Origin: an uncultured Lachnospiraceae bacterium | GTDB taxonomy: Bacteria > Bacillota > Clostridia > Lachnospirales > Lachnospiraceae | Length of the DNA: 12,916 bases | Direction: 5' to 3' | Assembly (NCBI GenBank): GCA_937877165.1 | Contig: CALEFO010000121.1 | Span: 1 to 12,916 of the forward strand | Part shown: piece by piece, positions 7,063 to 12,916 of the stretch | Layout: every line of letters starts with the position of its first letter | Position numbering within the stretch: the first letter of the stretch is position 1 | Made by a program: the position numbers and the translations under genes | The notes under the pieces: model-generated | Database searches by the model: none | The model's input: the letters and a program-made list of their open reading frames with translations, nothing else | Told to the model about the DNA's origin: nothing

Positions 7063-7485
7063 ATTCTGCCGATTATCCCCAAGGATCCCGGGCATTCCAG
7101 ATTTCAGCGCACTTTTGCAATATTCTGCCTCGGACCGACCGTGACTTCACCGACGATGACCTGCGCGCCAGTGCCCGCGATTTCTGGGTAACCCTGAACG
7201 AAAACTTCAACCGTTCTGACAGGGTGCCGGCTTTTCTTTATGCCCCGCTGAGGCAAAATCCGCGAAGGAGGTTTTGCCGAATGCGGCAGCCGGTGCGCCA
7301 GCACCGATGCTGCTGTTTGAAAGGGACCTATCAATGTCTTTTCCGGAAACATGGTATGCTTAACTTAACTTTCCCGGACAGAAAAATTAAACCAAACGGA
7401 TTCTTTTATGGCTTCGGCTGATCTTGTTAAAATTGCAAAGTGCCTGCTGTACTAAAAAGAGTCTGAGGATCCACTGCCCCGGGAA
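7063..7485. other. Gene-poor stretch between AGCS promoter and reductase promoter
   Basis: No recognisable protein or RNA family was found in either direction. Translations of the longer frames are rich in Arg, Pro and Cys and look non-coding. It holds two hairpins: GGCAAAA / TTTTGCC (7252-7278) and CGGTGC-gcca-GCACCG (7291-7306), the latter extended by CAGC/GCTG. One weak small-ORF candidate is listed separately. It may be untranslated RNA, decayed coding sequence or plain spacer. Confidence 0.4.
7281..7421 (+). CDS. Candidate small ORF, 46 residues, unknown, weak
   Basis: ATG 7281 is preceded by a full AAGGAGG (7265-7271) with a 9-nt spacer, the only good Shine-Dalgarno sequence in this stretch. 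The peptide is basic and begins MRQPVRQHRCCCLKGTYQC, with three consecutive Cys codons at residues 10-12. The Shine-Dalgarno sequence lies in the loop of the GGCAAAA/TTTTGCC hairpin. No family is recognised. It may be a leader peptide, a small protein or chance; no strong promoter is visible, although TTGACA at 7050-7055 is a possible -35. The composition gives no support for coding. Confidence 0.22.
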   Translation: MRQPVRQHRCCCLKGTYQCLFRKHGMLNLTFPDRKIKPNGFFYGFG

Positions 7486-7514
7486 TTGATATCTGAAGAA
7501 GAAAAGAATAACAT
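7486..7514 (+). promoter_or_regulatory. Promoter of the reductase gene
   Basis: TTGATA (7486-7491), a 17-bp spacer and TAACAT (7509-7514) match the sigma-A consensus at 5/6 and 4/6. Transcription would begin near 7521, leaving a leader of about 32 nt that contains GAGGAA before ATG 7553. Confidence 0.5.
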
Positions 7515-7552
7515 ATTGAAAAGTAATTCTGACAGAAAAGAGGAACAAGAAT

Positions 7553-8488
7553 ATGAAGTACTGCATCATCGGTGTCGGCGGTACCGGCGGTCCCACCGGA
7601 GCGAAGCTTGCCCAGGCGGGTAAGGATGTGACACTCATTGCCCGCGGAAAGAGCCTTGCCGCTTTGCAGAAAAACGGCATTACAATCCGCCATCTCTGGG
7701 ACGGCGAAACCCTGCAGGTTCCGGTCCGGACCTGCACCTTAGACGACTATCTTGCGCTTTCCAAAGAGGAGCAGGCAGATGTCATTCTCGTCTGCGTAAA
7801 GGGCTACTCCCTGGATTCCATTCTTCCCTTCCTTCAGAGGGCCGCTCACCCGGGAACCATTGTCCTTCCGGTTCTCAACATTTACGGCACCGGCTCCAGG
7901 CTTCAGGATAAGCTCCCGAAGGCAGATGTTCTGGATGGCTGCATCTATGTCTCTGCCGCACAGGAGGCCCCAGGCGTTCTCGTTCAGCACGGTCCCATTC
8001 ACCGCATTGTCTTCGGACCAAGAGACCACAAGATCCAGAATCCCGTTTACCGGCAGATTGCACAGGACCTGAAGGACAGCGGCATTTCCGGTGAGCTCTC
8101 CGACAATATCCAACGGGACGCCCTGGAGAAATTCTCCTATGTCTCCCCCATCGGCGCAGCCGGTCTGTACTATAATGCCGTCGCCGGCGATTTCCAGAAG
8201 GAGGGGCCGGCACGAGACCTTTTCGTCCGCATGATCCGCGAGGTCTCTGCACTCGCCGACGCCATGGGCTGCCCCTTTGAAAAAGATTATGTGCCCGTGA
8301 ACCTTGAAATTCTCTCCCACCTTTCCGCAGATGCCACCACCTCCATGCAGCGGGACGTCATGGCAGGGCACCCGTCCGAGATTGACGGCCTTGTCCTCGA
8401 GGTGGTCCGGATGGGACACAAATGGAATGTTCCCGTTCCCGCCTATGAAATGGTGGCTGACGAGATGGAAAAGCGCGGCGTGCACTGA
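7553..8488 (+). CDS. Ketopantoate reductase-like (ApbA/PanE family) NADPH-dependent 2-ketoacid reductase
   Basis: The 311-residue protein is full length for the family. The N-terminal Rossmann fold starts at residue 1 with MKYCIIGVGGTGGPTGAKLA, the dinucleotide loop being GVGGTGG (7-13). VILVCVKGYSLDS (78-89) and LPVLNIYG (105-112) follow. In the C-terminal helical domain K193 in ALEKFSY is the likely catalytic lysine. TTSMQRDVMAGHPSEIDGL (262-280) is the family signature, with E276 expected to bind substrate. Biochemically it would reduce a 2-keto acid such as ketopantoate using NADPH in the cytoplasm. No panB, panC or other pantothenate gene is nearby, and the ApbA family has many paralogues with other substrates, so panE is not assigned. 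The start follows GAGGAA with about 7 nt spacing. Confidence 0.88.
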   Translation: MKYCIIGVGGTGGPTGAKLAQAGKDVTLIARGKSLAALQKNGITIRHLWDGETLQVPVRTCTLDDYLALSKEEQADVILVCVKGYSLDSILPFLQRAAHPGTIVLPVLNIYGTGSRLQDKLPKADVLDGCIYVSAAQEAPGVLVQHGPIHRIVFGPRDHKIQNPVYRQIAQDLKDSGISGELSDNIQRDALEKFSYVSPIGAAGLYYNAVAGDFQKEGPARDLFVRMIREVSALADAMGCPFEKDYVPVNLEILSHLSADATTSMQRDVMAGHPSEIDGLVLEVVRMGHKWNVPVPAYEMVADEMEKRGVH

Positions 8489-8506
8489 TGCTCCGGGGCC
8501 ACATCC

Positions 8507-8569
8507 GGTAAAACCGCTGCACTCGAAGGTGTCTGATGCCATCTTCTCTCCGGTATCGCGGATTTTACC
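8507..8569 (+). repeat. Inverted repeat between reductase and amidase genes
   Basis: GGTAAAACCGC (8507-8517) pairs with GCGG plus TTTTACC (8558-8561 and 8563-8569), with a single bulged A and a 40-nt loop. It fills most of the 111-bp gap. There is no U-tract directly after it, so termination is doubtful. It may be a processing or folding element in a shared transcript. Confidence 0.35.
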
Positions 8570-8599
8570 TCAGCAATATAGAAAAAAGAAAGGCATTTT

Positions 8600-9454
8600 A
8601 TGCAAAATTCACGGCTTTTATTTGAAACAAAAATTTATGCTACAGAGAATATAAATTTCTCCCGCCCATTCTCTTCCTGCTTCCGTCGGGTACTGTGCAC
8701 GACTTTGCTCACACTGGCCTTTGCCCTGCTGGGTACCCTGCTTCCTGCAGGTTCCGCCTCCGTTCAGGCCATGCACAACGGCAAAACCGTCATCGTTCTG
8801 GATCCCGGACACGGAGGATCCGATATCGGCGCCAACTACGCCCCCTATGTAGAAAAGGCAATGACACTGTGCACAGCTGCTTATCTCTATCAGGAGCTTT
8901 CGCAGTATGACAATGTAGAGGTTTATCTCACCCGCACGGAGGATAAGGATGTTTCCCTTGCGGAGCGCGTGGATTTCGCCCATTCCGTAAATGCCGACTT
9001 TCTCCTCAGCCTCCACTTCAATGCAGCGGGGACCGGTGATGTGAAGAGCGGCTCGATGATCCTTCCCTCGGCTTTCGGAAGCCTGTATTCCCAGGAATGC
9101 TCCTTCGGCCTTCTGAATCTCCAGCAGCTTGCTGCTCTCGGTCTGAAAAGTCACGGCTTCTGGACAAGACTTGGCCGCACCGGTGCCGATTACTACGGCA
9201 TCATCCGGCGCTCCGTCAATTACAATATGCCCGCAGTCATCACGGAGCACTGCTTCGTGGACAATGAGAACGACCGCAAATTCCTCGCCCAGCCTGACTC
9301 CTATCAGAAACTGGCTCACGCAGATGCCACTGCTCTCGCCCAGTATCTGCAGCTGAAATCAACCGCTCTTGGCGTTGACTACTCCGGCTGTGCAAGACCG
9401 GTCATCCAGGCACCTCCGGCCGGCGTTCCGGTGCTCATGAACCCGATTCCGTAA
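8600..9454 (+). CDS. Secreted N-acetylmuramoyl-L-alanine amidase (Amidase_3)
   Basis: This 284-residue zinc amidase cleaves the bond between N-acetylmuramic acid and L-alanine in peptidoglycan. The four expected residues are present: H71 in VLDPGHGGSDIG, E85 in YVEKAMTL, H139 in LLSLHFNA and the catalytic E216 in VITEHCFVDNE. An export signal spans about residues 29-57 (basic RR, hydrophobic VLCTTLLTLAFALLGTLL, likely cleavage after ASVQA). It is preceded by an unusually long polar N-terminal stretch of about 28 residues. The start is supported by AAAGG about 7 nt upstream. No SH3, LysM or choline-binding wall-anchoring module is seen; a short Pro-rich tail ends the protein. It lies 111 bp after the reductase on the same strand, so co-transcription is possible. 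Cell separation, turnover or sporulation roles cannot be told apart. Confidence 0.93.
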   Translation: MQNSRLLFETKIYATENINFSRPFSSCFRRVLCTTLLTLAFALLGTLLPAGSASVQAMHNGKTVIVLDPGHGGSDIGANYAPYVEKAMTLCTAAYLYQELSQYDNVEVYLTRTEDKDVSLAERVDFAHSVNADFLLSLHFNAAGTGDVKSGSMILPSAFGSLYSQECSFGLLNLQQLAALGLKSHGFWTRLGRTGADYYGIIRRSVNYNMPAVITEHCFVDNENDRKFLAQPDSYQKLAHADATALAQYLQLKSTALGVDYSGCARPVIQAPPAGVPVLMNPIP

Positions 9455-9557
9455 TTTTCCTTATCCTGAAAAACGTTTCCCGTCCGGCATCTCCTGTCTG
9501 GAAAGATCTTCCGAATGTCCTTCGCAAGGCCGATGCGATACCGGATGCATTCCCCCA

Positions 9558-9604
9558 AAAGGGGCTGTGAAGAAATGAAACTCTCATTTCTTCACAGCCC
9601 CTTT
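9558..9604. terminator. Strong bidirectional intrinsic terminator
   Basis: A perfect 21-bp inverted repeat (9558-9578 with 9584-9604) encloses a 5-nt loop, aactc. The arms begin AAAGGGGCTGTG and end CACAGCCCCTTT. A-rich and T-rich bases at the ends give short U-runs in both directions. It lies 103 bp after the amidase stop and 20 bp after the stop of the convergent DUF739-like gene, so it can serve both. Confidence 0.9.
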
Positions 9605-9624
9605 ATCATTTCCAATCCGTTTCT

Positions 9625-9864
9625 TTAATCCTTCTGCGCTCTCAGCGTGAAAAAGTACCGTCCGATCTCATCCGGTCCGATCTCCAGAGCCTCTGCCGAT
9701 CTGTTGATATCCAGCGCATCAAAGTTTGATTTCCCCTGGAACACCTTCGAGATATAGTTCGGACTCCGTCCGATCGCCTTGGCAAAGGCCCCTTCCGTGC
9801 CAAAGTGTTCACGGATTGCGCCGCGCAGCTTGGCGTAATCAAAGATAGATTGACTTGGTCTCAT
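9625..9864 (-). CDS. DUF739-like small phage-type DNA-binding protein
   Basis: The 79-residue protein matches the DUF739 pattern: SIFDYAKLRGAIREHFGTEG (6-25), a helix-turn-helix around 23-43 (GTEGAFAKAIGRSPNYISKVF) and the ending ALEIGPDEIGRYFFTLRAQ. Such proteins are mostly encoded beside phage repressors and act like Cro or a second repressor. ATG 9864 is chosen because AGAGGGG lies 7 nt upstream. An upstream in-frame ATG at 9915 has no ribosome binding site and precedes the conserved domain by 17 extra residues. It is transcribed divergently from an XRE-family gene, across a region with two matching dyads. No integrase, terminase or structural gene is seen in the window, so it may be a remnant or a stand-alone regulator. 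Confidence 0.82.
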   Translation of the reverse strand: MRPSQSIFDYAKLRGAIREHFGTEGAFAKAIGRSPNYISKVFQGKSNFDALDINRSAEALEIGPDEIGRYFFTLRAQKD

Positions 9865-9938
9865 GCGTAATCCCCTCTCTGCCAAAATGATTGCAAGAAT
9901 CTCTGTAAAAGCCATAGATTAGAAAACTGTGCACAATA

Positions 9939-9967
9939 ATGATAGTTTAGTTAAACTGAACTGTCAA
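9939..9967 (-). promoter_or_regulatory. Promoter of the DUF739-like gene
   Basis: TTGACA (9967-9962, perfect) and TATCAT (9944-9939, 5/6) are separated by exactly 17 bp. Transcription would start near 9932, close to the palindrome TGTGCACA (9928-9935), leaving a leader of about 68 nt. The entire spacer is the dyad at 9945-9961. Confidence 0.8.
9945..9961. promoter_or_regulatory. Candidate operator O1 (17-bp dyad)
   Basis: GTTTAGTTAAACTGAAC has the form GTTTA-N7-TGAAC. It shares its architecture with the dyad at 9976-9992 and fills the whole -35/-10 spacer of the minus-strand promoter, so a bound protein would block that promoter. A second perfect dyad, AGTTTA-gt-TAAACT (9944-9957), is embedded. 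Confidence 0.6.
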
Positions 9968-9975
9968 GAATGTCA

Positions 9976-9992
9976 GTTCACCTAATCTGAAC
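9976..9992. promoter_or_regulatory. Candidate operator O2 (17-bp dyad)
   Basis: GTTCACCTAATCTGAAC has the form GTTCA-N7-TGAAC with perfect half-sites. Its centre lies 31 bp, about three helical turns, from that of the dyad at 9945-9961. It overlaps the putative plus-strand -35. The region between also contains TGAACTG-N10-CAGTTCA (9957-9980). Confidence 0.6.
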
Positions 9993-10015
9993 AATATTTT
10001 ATCTGTCTGTATTAA
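9988..10015 (+). promoter_or_regulatory. Possible promoter of the XRE gene
   Basis: TGAACA (9988-9993), a 16-bp spacer and TATTAA (10010-10015) are the best plus-strand boxes found, but each matches consensus at only 4/6. The position upstream of ATG 10057 and the overlap with the second dyad make it plausible; an activated promoter would fit the weak boxes. Confidence 0.35.
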
Positions 10016-10056
10016 ATAATTGGCCTGTGTTACTATTTTTTGCAGGAGGATGCGTC

Positions 10057-10503
10057 ATGATCTCAATCAAAAATTCATCGGAACGATTAAATCAGCTTTT
10101 GATGGAAAAGCGGATGACTCCCACTGAGTTCGCACGCGCCTACGATGTTCCCAAATCCTCCATTTCCAACTATCTCAACGGAAAATCCATGATGCGTCCC
10201 AAACGCGCAGAGGCTCTTGCACGCAAGCTGAATGTGAATCCGGAGTGGCTGCTTGGCTGCAATGCTCCGCGCTCACCGCTTTCGGAAAAGACTTCCTGTC
10301 CGTCCGCTTTCTCAGCCGAAGCCGCCCGGGCCGGTATCGTTTCCGCCTTCTCCGAAAATGCCGTTTCGTCCGAACCTGTGCCTTCCTGCCGCCGTGACCT
10401 GATTTCCGGTCTCACTTCCAATGACCGTGCCGTCATTGACGCCTATCTGAAAGCGCCGGAGAACATTCAGAAGGCCATACGGACACTCCTGAATCTTTCC
10501 TAA
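10057..10503 (+). CDS. XRE-family (Cro/CI-type) transcriptional regulator
   Basis: The 148-residue protein has an N-terminal HTH_3 domain (residues 10-67: RLNQLLMEKRMTPTEFARAY, then PKSSISNYLNGKSMMRPKRA, then LARKLNVNPEWLLG). A Ser/Ala/Pro-rich linker (70-115) follows, then a short helical C-terminus (LTSNDRAVIDAYLKAPENIQ, then KAIRTLL). No S24 peptidase domain is present, so it is not a RecA-cleaved CI. ATG 10057 is preceded by AGGAGG with a 7-nt spacer; a longer frame from 10027 has no such site. It is divergent from the DUF739-like gene, and the dyads between them are likely targets of one or both proteins. What it controls beyond this pair is not visible. Confidence 0.87.
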   Translation: MISIKNSSERLNQLLMEKRMTPTEFARAYDVPKSSISNYLNGKSMMRPKRAEALARKLNVNPEWLLGCNAPRSPLSEKTSCPSAFSAEAARAGIVSAFSENAVSSEPVPSCRRDLISGLTSNDRAVIDAYLKAPENIQKAIRTLLNLS

Positions 10504-10633
10504 GTATTCCTGCAGACAGCACTCGCCGATTTTTCTTTCGGCCGCTTCATGAAACGGAATGGCTGCAATTTCCGAACCCCGGACTCACGCTTCAGGAAAA
10601 TCAATTAGAAATGTACATATATGCATGGCATAA

Positions 10634-10659
10634 AAAAAGATGGCATCCGCCATCTTTTT
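10634..10659. terminator. Bidirectional intrinsic terminator between XRE and GT2 genes
   Basis: GATGGC-atcc-GCCATC (10639-10654) is extended by AAAAA / TTTTT on either side (10634-10638 and 10655-10659). This gives a GC-rich stem with U-tracts in both directions. It lies 18 bp after the GT2 stop codon on the minus strand and 130 bp after the XRE stop on the plus strand. Confidence 0.88.
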
Positions 10660-10676
10660 CAAGCTGCCGGATGCTC

Positions 10677-11966
10677 TTACTGTACATCCAGAGCCTTGTG
10701 CTCAATTTTCTTCCATCCAAGAGCCGGGAAGAAGCACGCCCGGATCGAACAGATCATATAGAAGAACATGAAGACCGGAAACGTGATGATTGCCGGAAGC
10801 ATCGTCCGGATTTCAATCCGATTGAACTTTGCTGCACCTGCAATCGGAACAAACGCGGCCAGAAGCCCCAGTCCGGAAATAATCAGCGACAGCCAGAAAA
10901 TGACCTGCCAGTACTTCCACATAAAGAACCCGTTCACCAGCGTCAGCACAAATCCCATCCAGGAAACCGGTCCCATCACCAGAAGCATCAGAACATCAAT
11001 GCGTATCAGAACATCTCTCCCCGTCAGCTTCCTTTTCTCCGTCCTGTTCCGGAAAAACTCCGCGAGATACCGCCGCAGAATCTGGTAGCTGCCCGTACAC
11101 CAGCGGGAAAGCTGGCTGAACATCACACCGACCTGCCACGGCTGTTCATCATAGCACACTGCCGACACGCAGAAGGCAGTTCTTCGCCCCTGCAGACAGT
11201 TCTGAATGGTGAATTCCACATCCTCCGTGATGCTCTTCGTGTGCCACCCGTTCTCCAGAACAGACTTCGTCACGACAAAACCTGTTCCAGTCAGGAACGC
11301 AGACAAACCAAGCTTTTCTCTTGCGTAGGAAAAAAAGGTCGAATAGCAGGACCAGTACAGCGTGTACCACCGCGTAATCAGAGAGGTATACGGCTTCCCG
11401 CCCAGGCGGTTTCCCTGAATAATCTCATCTCCCGCATTCAGCTGCGCATTGATCTGGGTGAAAAAATCCCGCCGTATAACATTGTCCGCATCAAAGACTG
11501 CAGCCGCATCAAACGTGTTCCCATACTCACGGTAAATTCTCGGGATTCCCCAGTTCAAAACAGCCCCTTTCCCGGTCGTCGGGCCACTCTGCCTCTCATA
11601 GACCGTTACAAAGGGATAACGACGTCCGATCGCCGCAGTGCGGTCTGTGCAGTGGTCCGCGAGCAGAAAGACATGCAGTGCTCCGGAAGGATAATCCGCC
11701 CGTCGGATGCTCTCAAGAAGACTTGGCAATGCCTTTTCCTCATTGCGGGCACAGACAACGATCGCGAAGCGGTTCTGTTTTCTGACAAGCGGAAAGCTTT
11801 TCCTTCTCCTTGTCAGTCCGAGCACGGCCACTGCGCCAAGCCAGATCATCGGAAGAGTCAGCAGAATCTGCAATGCGCCGCAGATCTGCATCCGCAGCGG
11901 GAGCTTTGGTATATTCACAAGCTCCGAAAGCAGAACAAAAAACAGTACGATCCAGGAAGGTCTCAT
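10677..11966 (-). CDS. Processive-type GT2 membrane glycosyltransferase
   Basis: From ATG 11966 the protein has 429 residues. Two N-terminal membrane segments come first (about 4-17 and 27-52). A cytoplasmic GT2 domain follows, with FAIVVCARNEEKALPSLLES, the metal/UDP-binding DAD (159-161), TED (247-249, the catalytic base region) and QLSRW (285-289, the Q-x-x-R-W site of processive synthases). Three or four membrane segments lie at the C-terminus. This layout is that of BcsA/PgaC/HAS-like enzymes, which build and export a polysaccharide from a nucleotide sugar at the cytoplasmic membrane. AGGAG lies 7 nt before ATG 11966; the adjacent ATG 11969 is possible, while the upstream in-frame start at 12062 would add a charged non-conserved tail. 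No partner genes are adjacent, so the product polymer is unknown. Confidence 0.9.
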   Translation of the reverse strand: MRPSWIVLFFVLLSELVNIPKLPLRMQICGALQILLTLPMIWLGAVAVLGLTRRRKSFPLVRKQNRFAIVVCARNEEKALPSLLESIRRADYPSGALHVFLLADHCTDRTAAIGRRYPFVTVYERQSGPTTGKGAVLNWGIPRIYREYGNTFDAAAVFDADNVIRRDFFTQINAQLNAGDEIIQGNRLGGKPYTSLITRWYTLYWSCYSTFFSYAREKLGLSAFLTGTGFVVTKSVLENGWHTKSITEDVEFTIQNCLQGRRTAFCVSAVCYDEQPWQVGVMFSQLSRWCTGSYQILRRYLAEFFRNRTEKRKLTGRDVLIRIDVLMLLVMGPVSWMGFVLTLVNGFFMWKYWQVIFWLSLIISGLGLLAAFVPIAGAAKFNRIEIRTMLPAIITFPVFMFFYMICSIRACFFPALGWKKIEHKALDVQ

Positions 11967-12056
11967 CATCCTTCTCCTTTTTCTATCTTTCAACGGACAA
12001 TCTTCTCTATTATCTGTTACGAGAAGACGGCTCCGATTTCTTCGATTTTCGATATC

Positions 12057-12073
12057 ATACATTACAAATGTAT
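12057..12073. promoter_or_regulatory. Perfect 7-3-7 palindrome upstream of GT2 gene
   Basis: ATACATT-aca-AATGTAT is a perfect 17-bp dyad in the divergent GT2/yerB-like intergenic region, about 90 bp upstream of the GT2 ATG. A possible minus-strand -10, TATGAT, overlaps its end. It looks like a repressor operator, but no matching regulator gene is identified. Confidence 0.45.
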
Positions 12074-12116
12074 ATTTTTCTTGTTGAAATCATAAACAGT
12101 TTCTTAAATCGTTCAA

Positions 12117-12125
12117 TGTTATAAT
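12117..12125 (+). promoter_or_regulatory. Extended -10 promoter for the DUF3048 lipoprotein
   Basis: TGTTATAAT gives a perfect TATAAT (12120-12125) with the TGn extension. No good -35 is found at 16-18 bp, which extended -10 promoters can tolerate. Transcription from near 12132 would give a leader of about 120 nt. Confidence 0.55.
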
Positions 12126-12181
12126 GTATTTATTCTTGAAATCAGCCTGCGGCCAAGCCCCGAAGGGACTCTGGATGTCAG

Positions 12182-12213
12182 CATCGGGAATTTCCCTGCT
12201 GAAATTCCCGATG
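12182..12213 (+). promoter_or_regulatory. Perfect 13-bp hairpin in the lipoprotein 5' leader
   Basis: CATCGGGAATTTC (12182-12194) and GAAATTCCCGATG (12201-12213) form an uninterrupted stem with the loop CCTGCT. It ends 39 nt before the ATG at 12253. No U-tract follows, so read-through is expected. Upstream at 12154-12171 a second small stem (AGCCCC-gaa-GGGACT, partly mismatched) is possible. The leader matches no riboswitch class that I recognise. Confidence 0.55.
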
Positions 12214-12252
12214 TGCCGAATCACTCATAAATTGCTAAAGATGGAGGGCCTT

Positions 12253-12916
12253 ATGAACAGTTTTCGCTTCCGAAACAAAATCGTACTGCTCGCACTGACG
12301 GGGACGCTTGCCGCCTGCCTCGGTGCCTGCTCCAACACCGCCGATGACAGATATGACAGCTCCACATCCACTGCAGAATCCGCCCCCGCAGAAAGCTCCT
12401 CAGAATCATCCGAATCTTCGAATGCTTCTACCGGCAGCACCTCCGAAGAAACCGGGAATTCCGCCTCCGGCCAGACTGCGGAGGATGCCTCCGGCAACGG
12501 CTCTTTAGCGGCCGCAGAGGACTCTTCCGAAAATACCGCAGCAGAGGGAACCGAAACAGAGGACTTCGGTACGCCCCTTCCCGTTCCGGACGGGCAGTAC
12601 CTCAGCGAGCTCACAGGACTTCCTATTGATGAGAGCCTGAAAATGCAGCGCCCCATTGCCGTCATGATTGACAACGAAAGCAAGGCGCTTCCGCACTACA
12701 ACACGGCCGGAGCCGATATTGTCTATGAGATGATGAACAGCACCGCCAACGACCGGATCACCCGTCTGATGTGTCTCTACAAGGACTGGGAGGATCTTCC
12801 TCAGACCGGCAGCATACGAAGCGTCCGTCCCACCAACATCCTGGTGGCTCAGGAATACGATGCCGTGATCTGTCACGACGGCGGGCCGTTTTATATCAAT
12901 GATTACTTCTCCCGCT
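12253..12916 (+). CDS. DUF3048 (YerB-like) lipoprotein, 3' end missing
   Basis: The frame from ATG 12253 stays open for 221 codons to the right edge. A lipoprotein signal (FRFRNKIVLLALTGTLAAC) has two candidate lipobox cysteines, C22 in LAAC and C26 in LGAC. A low-complexity Ser/Glu/Ala/Thr linker follows, about residues 27-105. The DUF3048 domain starts near residue 116 with LSELTGLPIDES. RPIAVMIDNESKALPHYN, ADIVYEMMN, RITRLMCLYKDW, GSIRSVRPTNILVAQEYDAV and CHDGGP follow. The protein should be anchored on the outer face of the membrane. The role of YerB proteins is not established. GGAGG lies 5 nt before the ATG. The long acidic linker would hold the domain away from the membrane. Confidence 0.9.
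   Translation, partial: MNSFRFRNKIVLLALTGTLAACLGACSNTADDRYDSSTSTAESAPAESSSESSESSNASTGSTSEETGNSASGQTAEDASGNGSLAAAEDSSENTAAEGTETEDFGTPLPVPDGQYLSELTGLPIDESLKMQRPIAVMIDNESKALPHYNTAGADIVYEMMNSTANDRITRLMCLYKDWEDLPQTGSIRSVRPTNILVAQEYDAVICHDGGPFYINDYFSR

Noticed and set aside
7104..7352. An 82-codon minus-strand frame in the gene-poor stretch
   Set aside because: No ribosome binding site or family resemblance was seen, and it conflicts with the hairpins on the plus strand.
7739..8542. A 267-codon minus-strand frame
   Set aside because: It is antisense to the reductase gene, which has clear Rossmann and catalytic motifs.
8507..8569. Terminator after the reductase gene
   Set aside because: The stem has a 40-nt loop and no U-tract, so termination is not supported.
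9865..9915. A longer N-terminus for the DUF739-like protein
   Set aside because: There is no ribosome binding site before ATG 9915, while ATG 9864 has AGAGGGG at ideal spacing and begins next to the conserved FDY motif.
10611..12095. A 494-codon plus-strand frame
   Set aside because: It is antisense to the GT2 gene, rich in His, Arg and Gln, and runs through a terminator; an open-frame shadow of a moderate-GC gene.
1..12916. CRISPR array, insertion sequence, tRNA or rRNA
   Set aside because: No regularly spaced repeats, transposase motifs, terminal inverted repeats with target duplications, or tRNA/rRNA cores were found by eye.

Overview
The window looks like chromosome from a gut-type Firmicute (Bacillota, probably Clostridia or a close class). 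The basis is strong AGGAGG-like ribosome binding sites, moderate GC, a LacI/GPH/GH2 sugar cassette, an AGCS symporter behind a glycine riboswitch, a YerB (DUF3048) lipoprotein and a DUF739-type small repressor. The genus cannot be fixed from sequence alone. Most of the window is ordinary chromosomal content; the less expected material is regulatory.

Positions 1-5065 hold a sugar-use cassette on the minus strand. Its order is promoter, LacI-family regulator (3780-4880), GPH-family sugar:cation symporter (2228-3631), then a GH2 glycosidase that runs off the left edge (1-2080). The regulator's promoter has good -35 and -10 boxes and is flanked by inverted GC-rich arms. A perfect 10-bp hairpin lies between symporter and glycosidase. 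The likely job is import and hydrolysis of a beta-linked oligosaccharide or glycoside. The enzyme lacks the NxK signature expected of a beta-glucuronidase.

Positions 5159-7056 hold a single-gene minus-strand unit: promoter, tandem two-aptamer glycine riboswitch (6832-7003), leader, AGCS amino-acid:cation symporter (5303-6664) and intrinsic terminator. The riboswitch argues that the symporter moves glycine, alone or with alanine.

Positions 7063-7552 have no recognised gene. There is one weak small-ORF candidate with a strong Shine-Dalgarno sequence. Then come a ketopantoate-reductase-like NADPH enzyme (7553-8488) and a secreted N-acetylmuramoyl-L-alanine amidase (8600-9454) on the plus strand. 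They end at a 21-bp bidirectional terminator.

Positions 9625-10503 hold two small divergent DNA-binding proteins, DUF739-like and XRE/Cro-CI-like, with no other phage genes beside them. Between them are two 17-bp dyads of the same architecture. One fills the spacer of the minus-strand promoter exactly, so the arrangement resembles a miniature phage switch.

Positions 10634-12916 hold a bidirectional terminator, a processive-type GT2 membrane glycosyltransferase (minus) and, divergently, the start of a DUF3048/YerB lipoprotein that runs off the right edge. Its 5' leader carries a perfect 13-bp hairpin. No rRNA, tRNA, IS element or CRISPR array was seen.
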